NCBI RefSeq assembly: GCF_030825805.1
Contig: NZ_JAPJPF010000056.1
Span: forward strand, 1 to 9,498
DNA: 9,498 bases
Source: Streptococcus sp.
Lineage (GTDB): Bacteria; Bacillota; Bacilli; Lactobacillales; Streptococcaceae
Reading direction: 5' to 3'
A program made the translations under genes and the position numbers. The notes below the pieces were generated by a model that worked only from the letters and a program-made list of their open reading frames with translations, was not told the DNA's origin and made no database searches. Positions 6,531 through 9,498 of this stretch are shown piece by piece. Position 1 is the stretch's first letter, and each line of letters starts with the position of its first letter.

Positions 6531-7316
6531 CTATTTCGATTGGAGAGGACACAGATGATTGACCTCGTTCTCCAAGTATTGTTTAGCCTTTCGAACGATA
6601 TAGAGCGACTCATCTTCTGAAACTAACTTGCGAAAGAGCTCTTCCGCTCTAGACTTATCGCCTTTAAGAGTAGCATTCAAGGCTTGGTAGTAGATAATCT
6701 CTAACTGCTGGTATTTGAAATCATTGCTTAAATCTTCGAAATAGTCATTGCTTTGGTGGGCAATGGTTAAATCATAAAGAGCGAGACAGACCTTTCTTGT
6801 TTTCTCAGCTAGTGTAGGGTCTGTAATGGTCAATCCATTTAACTGAGCCTCTAGCTCCTCTCTAGACAAATCAGGATCTGTTAGGACGATTGATCGCATG
6901 AGATAACTCTCAAAAAAGTTCTTATATTTTTGCGGTAGTTCCTTCTGACTGAGTGCTTCTCTAGCTTCTTTTATGACAATATCGAAATCTCCCATCATAA
7001 AAGAATAAGCGACTGATGTCAGCTTCATATCGATCTGTAAAATGGGCTTTTTCACATTCTTGTTCAACTGAAGGTATTGCTGCCAAAAAGCTAAATCTAA
7101 GTCTACATGGAGCAAGGTGTTGCACTTGTTGGTGTAGCTCTTCTTAAGCAAGTAGATAAATAAAAACAAGCCTGCAAGGACCAATAAGAGGCCAGCAGTC
7201 TGAAGAAGGGTATCTCTGACCACGAACCCAATGCAAATAATCAAAAGCATTGCCAAGACGCCTGCAGATCTAATATAGAGTCTATAGTTTTTGCGTAGAG
7301 TTTTATAATCCATCAT
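6531..7316 (-). CDS. Hypothetical membrane protein with helical TPR-like cytoplasmic region
   Basis: I do not recognise the family. The 261-residue protein has a basic N-terminus, two adjacent membrane helices (about 18-33 and 37-57) and a lysine-rich boundary (KKSYTNK). A long soluble domain follows, nearly all amphipathic helix (70-255). Segments near 100-121 and 206-230 (QALNATLKGDKSRAEELFRKL) have the small/large residue spacing of tetratricopeptide helices, so a protein-binding scaffold held at the membrane is a fair guess. The gene opens with two ATGs. AGGAGG (7321-7326) lies four bases before the first and seven before the second (7311-7313), so the second is at least as likely to be used. 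The next gene begins about 80 bases downstream with no convincing terminator between. Confidence 0.8.
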   Translation of the reverse strand: MMDYKTLRKNYRLYIRSAGVLAMLLIICIGFVVRDTLLQTAGLLLVLAGLFLFIYLLKKSYTNKCNTLLHVDLDLAFWQQYLQLNKNVKKPILQIDMKLTSVAYSFMMGDFDIVIKEAREALSQKELPQKYKNFFESYLMRSIVLTDPDLSREELEAQLNGLTITDPTLAEKTRKVCLALYDLTIAHQSNDYFEDLSNDFKYQQLEIIYYQALNATLKGDKSRAEELFRKLVSEDESLYIVRKAKQYLENEVNHLCPLQSK

Positions 7317-7386
7317 TTAGCCTCCTATCCATGATTTGTTTTATTTTAGGAATTCGTTCATTTTCCAACAAAACGACTTACCTCCC

Positions 7387-7415
7387 ATCATACCTCATTT
7401 TTCATAGGCCCGCAA
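7387..7415 (-). promoter_or_regulatory. Promoter of the TPR-like membrane protein gene
   Basis: On the minus strand TTGCGG (7410-7415) and TATGAT (7387-7392) are separated by 17 bases. The predicted start near 7380 leaves a leader of about 65 bases before the ATG. The -35 matches only in TTG, so the call is moderate. Confidence 0.5.
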
Positions 7416-7443
7416 GCTGAATATCGCCTCATCCAAAGGATAG

Positions 7444-7456
7444 ATTTGAATCAAAT
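7444..7456. repeat. 13-bp palindrome over the slrA -35 box
   Basis: ATTTGA-A-TCAAAT is a perfect inverted repeat around a single central base. It contains the whole TTGAAT -35 hexamer of the rightward promoter and lies about 30 bases upstream of the leftward -35. A regulator bound here would block the lipoprotein gene and might affect both directions. I do not match it to a known streptococcal box. Confidence 0.4.
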
Positions 7457-7474
7457 GGAAAATTAAGGTACAAT
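7446..7474 (+). promoter_or_regulatory. Sigma-A promoter of the SlrA-like lipoprotein gene
   Basis: TTGAAT (7446-7451) and TACAAT (7469-7474) have the ideal 17-base spacer. The predicted start near 7481 leaves a leader of about 25 bases that contains AAGGA (7497-7501) five bases before the ATG. This gene has a conventional leader, unlike ftsK and the DUF3397-like gene. Confidence 0.75.
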
Positions 7475-7506
7475 AGAGGGTAGACTAATGTGTTGAAAGG
7501 ATTAAT

Positions 7507-8331
7507 ATGAAAAAATTAATTGCCCTACTTGTATTTTCCGGTTTAGCTTTGGCAGGATGTGGCTCTAATCAATCAGATACAAAGACATCCTCTAGCTCGG
7601 CTTCAGAAACTAAGCAATCAACTACTTCTAGCGTAGATGCTAGTGAACAAAAGAAATTAGATCAGCTTCGTAAGGATATCCAAGATGCGATGACCAATGA
7701 AAATGCGGTCTTTCCTCAGCTCTCCAACGAAGTTGCTGAAGATGAAGCTGTCGTGAAAATCACGACCAACAAAGGGGACATTACCGTTAAGCTCTTTCCG
7801 AAATACGCACCTTTAGCCGTTGAGAATTTCTTAACCCACGCTAAGGATGGCTATTATAATGGCCTCCTCTTCCACCGCGTGATTAATAACTTTATGATCC
7901 AAACAGGAGATCCTAAAGGAGATGGTACAGGTGGTGAGTCCATTTGGAAAGGAAAAGATAGCTCTAAAGATTCAGGAGCAGGCTTTGAAAATGAATACTC
8001 TCCTTACCTCTACAATCTTCGTGGTGCTTTAGCCATGGCCAATTCCGGTCCAAATACAAATGGTAGCCAATTCTATATTAACCAAAATAAAGAAGACTGG
8101 TCCAGCAAGCTTCCAACTGAGCGCTTCCCTGCTAAAATCATCGAAGCCTATAAGAATGGTGGAAACCCTACCCTTGATGGTGGGAACTACACTGTCTTTG
8201 GACAAGTCATCGACGGCATGGATGTAGTCGACAAAATTGCCGAAGTTGAAACGGACGACAAAGACAAACCAAAAGAAGATGTCAAAATTGAAAAAATGGA
8301 AATCGTAAAAGACTACGATTTCAAGAAATAA
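7507..8331 (+). CDS. slrA: Cyclophilin-type peptidyl-prolyl isomerase lipoprotein, SlrA-like
   Basis: This 274-residue protein isomerises Xaa-Pro bonds outside the membrane and probably helps exported proteins fold. A signal peptide ends in the lipobox LAGC with lipidated Cys18. A Ser/Thr-rich spacer (about 19-45) and a charged helix (46-65) follow, then the cyclophilin domain (about 80-268). Catalytic-site matches include FHRV (122-125, Arg124), FMIQ (129-132) and [14 protein letters not shown] (177-190). The position of human CypA His126 is Tyr228 (YTVFG), as I recall for E. coli cyclophilins, and the CypA tryptophan region is replaced by an insertion at about 197-224, so weak cyclosporin binding is expected. 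It resembles pneumococcal streptococcal lipoprotein rotamase A, a colonisation factor. The neighbouring ABC-F gene is, as I remember, adjacent in pneumococcus too, which supports orthology. Confidence 0.93.
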   Translation: MKKLIALLVFSGLALAGCGSNQSDTKTSSSSASETKQSTTSSVDASEQKKLDQLRKDIQDAMTNENAVFPQLSNEVAEDEAVVKITTNKGDITVKLFPKYAPLAVENFLTHAKDGYYNGLLFHRVINNFMIQTGDPKGDGTGGESIWKGKDSSKDSGAGFENEYSPYLYNLRGALAMANSGPNTNGSQFYINQNKEDWSSKLPTERFPAKIIEAYKNGGNPTLDGGNYTVFGQVIDGMDVVDKIAEVETDDKDKPKEDVKIEKMEIVKDYDFKK

Positions 8332-8333
8332 AC

Positions 8334-8360
8334 AAAAGAGAACCTCGCGGTTCTCTTTTT
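8334..8360. terminator. Bidirectional terminator between slrA and the ABC-F gene
   Basis: An 11-bp stem (8334-8344 with 8349-8359) closes a TCGC loop. It is flanked by AAAA on the left and T5 on the right. The stops of the two convergent genes lie three bases before it (8329-8331) and five bases after it (8365-8367), so one hairpin serves both. Confidence 0.95.
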
Positions 8361-8364
8361 GTGT

Positions 8365-9498
8365 TTACGTCAATTCATTAAAGTCCCAGATTTGGTCCAT
8401 CCAGCCTTCATAGAAGTCTGGCTCGTGGCAAACCATGAGGATCGATCCCTTGTACTCTTTCAGAGCCCGTTTCAATTCTTCTTTGGCATCCACATCCAAG
8501 TGGTTGGTCGGCTCGTCTAGTACCAAGACATTGTTTTCACGGTTCATCAAGAGACAGAAACGTACCTTGGCTTGCTCTCCACCGGATAACACCTGGATTT
8601 GGCTCTCGATATGTTTAGTGGTCAAGCCACAACGGGCAAGGGCAGCACGGACTTCTGCTTGATTGAGAGCCGGAAATGCATTCCAGACTGCCTCTAGCGG
8701 CGTCTGACGATTGCCACCTTCGACCTCTTGTTCAAAGTAGCCAAGCTCTAGGTAGTCTCCACGCTCGACTTCACCAGCGATTGGTGGGATGATTCCCAGC
8801 AAGCTCTTCAAGAGAGTGGTTTTCCCGATTCCGTTGGCCCCGATGATGGCCACCTTTTGATTGCGTTCAAAGGTTAGATTCAAAGGTTTGGTCAAAGGAC
8901 GGTCATAGCCAATCTGGAGATCCTTGGCCTGGAAGATAAAGCGTCCAGGAGTCCGGGCATTTTTAAATTCAAAGGAGGGCTTTGGTTTCTCACTTTGTAA
9001 CTCAATGAGTTCCATCTTGTCCAGCTTCTTCTGACGAGACATAGCCATATTCCGTGTAGCCACACGTGCCTTATTGCGAGCTACGAAATCTTTCAAATCA
9101 GCAATCTCTTTTTGTTGCCGCTCATAAGCCGCTTCCAATTGCGATTTCTTCATTTCATAGACTTCGAGGAATTGGTAGTAGTCTCCGGAATAGCGGGTCA
9201 ACTGCTGATTTTCCACATGGTAGACGATGTTGATCACATCATTCAAGAAAGGAATATCGTGGGAAATAAGGACAAAGGCATTTTCATAGTTCTGCAAGTA
9301 GCGTTTGAGCCAATCGATGTGCTCCGCATCCAAGTAGTTGGTCGGCTCGTCCAAGAGAAGGATATCTGGTTTTTCAAGGAGCAATTTAGCCAAAAGGACC
9401 TTGGTCCGCTGCCCACCTGAAAGGGCCGTCACATCGGTCTCCATGCCAAAGTCCATGACCCCAAGAGCACGCGCCACTTCATCAATCTTGGCATCCAA
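8365..9498 (-). CDS. ABC-F family ATPase, YkpA/YbiT-like (5' end outside window)
   Basis: The 377 visible residues are the C-terminal two thirds of a soluble tandem ATPase. The first codon seen (TTG) is internal, and about 160 residues, including the first Walker A, lie outside. In order: signature LSGGQ (26-30) and Walker B LLLDEP (47-52) of cassette 1; a charged helical linker (about 110-185); then cassette 2 with Walker A GANGIGKTT (220-228), LSGGE (304-308), LVLDEP (325-330) and switch His358. There are no membrane helices. ABC-F proteins act at the ribosomal E site. The linker is of ordinary length and the C-terminus lacks a long tail, fitting the housekeeping YkpA/YbiT group better than the antibiotic-resistance group, though that split is an inference. 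Convergent with slrA. Confidence 0.93.
   Translation of the reverse strand: MDAKIDEVARALGVMDFGMETDVTALSGGQRTKVLLAKLLLEKPDILLLDEPTNYLDAEHIDWLKRYLQNYENAFVLISHDIPFLNDVINIVYHVENQQLTRYSGDYYQFLEVYEMKKSQLEAAYERQQKEIADLKDFVARNKARVATRNMAMSRQKKLDKMELIELQSEKPKPSFEFKNARTPGRFIFQAKDLQIGYDRPLTKPLNLTFERNQKVAIIGANGIGKTTLLKSLLGIIPPIAGEVERGDYLELGYFEQEVEGGNRQTPLEAVWNAFPALNQAEVRAALARCGLTTKHIESQIQVLSGGEQAKVRFCLLMNRENNVLVLDEPTNHLDVDAKEELKRALKEYKGSILMVCHEPDFYEGWMDQIWDFNELT

Noticed and set aside
8365..9498. ABC-F gene as a ribosome-protection antibiotic-resistance factor.
   Set aside because: The linker and C-terminus look like the housekeeping YkpA/YbiT group, and no mobile-element or resistance context is present.
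1..9498. Mobile elements, CRISPR arrays, RUP/BOX-like repeats, tRNA genes or a competence (com-box) site.
   Set aside because: Reading both strands I found no long terminal inverted repeats, regularly spaced repeats, tRNA-like cloverleaf or TACGAATA box.

Overview
The window looks like core chromosome of a Streptococcus, probably from the mitis/sanguinis/parasanguinis side of the genus. This rests on AT-rich low-GC coding, AGGAGG-type ribosome sites and a set of familiar proteins: a SpoIIIE/FtsK translocase, a cyclophilin lipoprotein of the pneumococcal SlrA type, and an ABC-F ATPase lying next to it as I remember it in pneumococcus. I see no insertion sequence, phage, CRISPR, tRNA or rRNA, and no obviously new system. 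The most interesting signals are at gene starts.

Layout. Positions 1-100 hold a minus-strand promoter and a compact two-hairpin 5' leader for a gene that starts just outside the left edge. A small four-helix membrane protein (153-497, +) reads away from it. It converges, across a bidirectional terminator (512-550), on a minus-strand pair: a VOC/glyoxalase-like gene (2981-3367) followed by a CtpE-like P-type cation ATPase (551-2896). Next come, all minus strand, a terminator (3396-3424), ftsK/spoIIIE (3468-5819), a SAP-like hypothetical gene whose 5' end appears frameshifted (5920-6414, probably from 6451), and a two-helix membrane protein with a TPR-like tail (6531-7316). A 190-bp divergent promoter region separates that gene from the slrA-like lipoprotein (7507-8331, +). 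That gene ends in a strong bidirectional terminator shared with the ABC-F gene (8365 to beyond 9498, -), whose 5' third is outside the window.

Functionally this is a row of mostly monocistronic housekeeping genes: chromosome segregation (FtsK), extracytoplasmic protein folding (SlrA), ribosome-associated ABC-F ATPase, cation transport and small-molecule metabolism. Only the VOC-ATPase pair looks like an operon.

Two genes, the small membrane protein and ftsK, have an extended -10 element (TGnTAnAAT) ending only 6-7 bases before the ATG. Both transcripts are therefore predicted to start at or next to the A of the start codon, so both would be leaderless. Two short palindromes overlap -35 regions (5845-5858 and 7444-7456) and are operator candidates.
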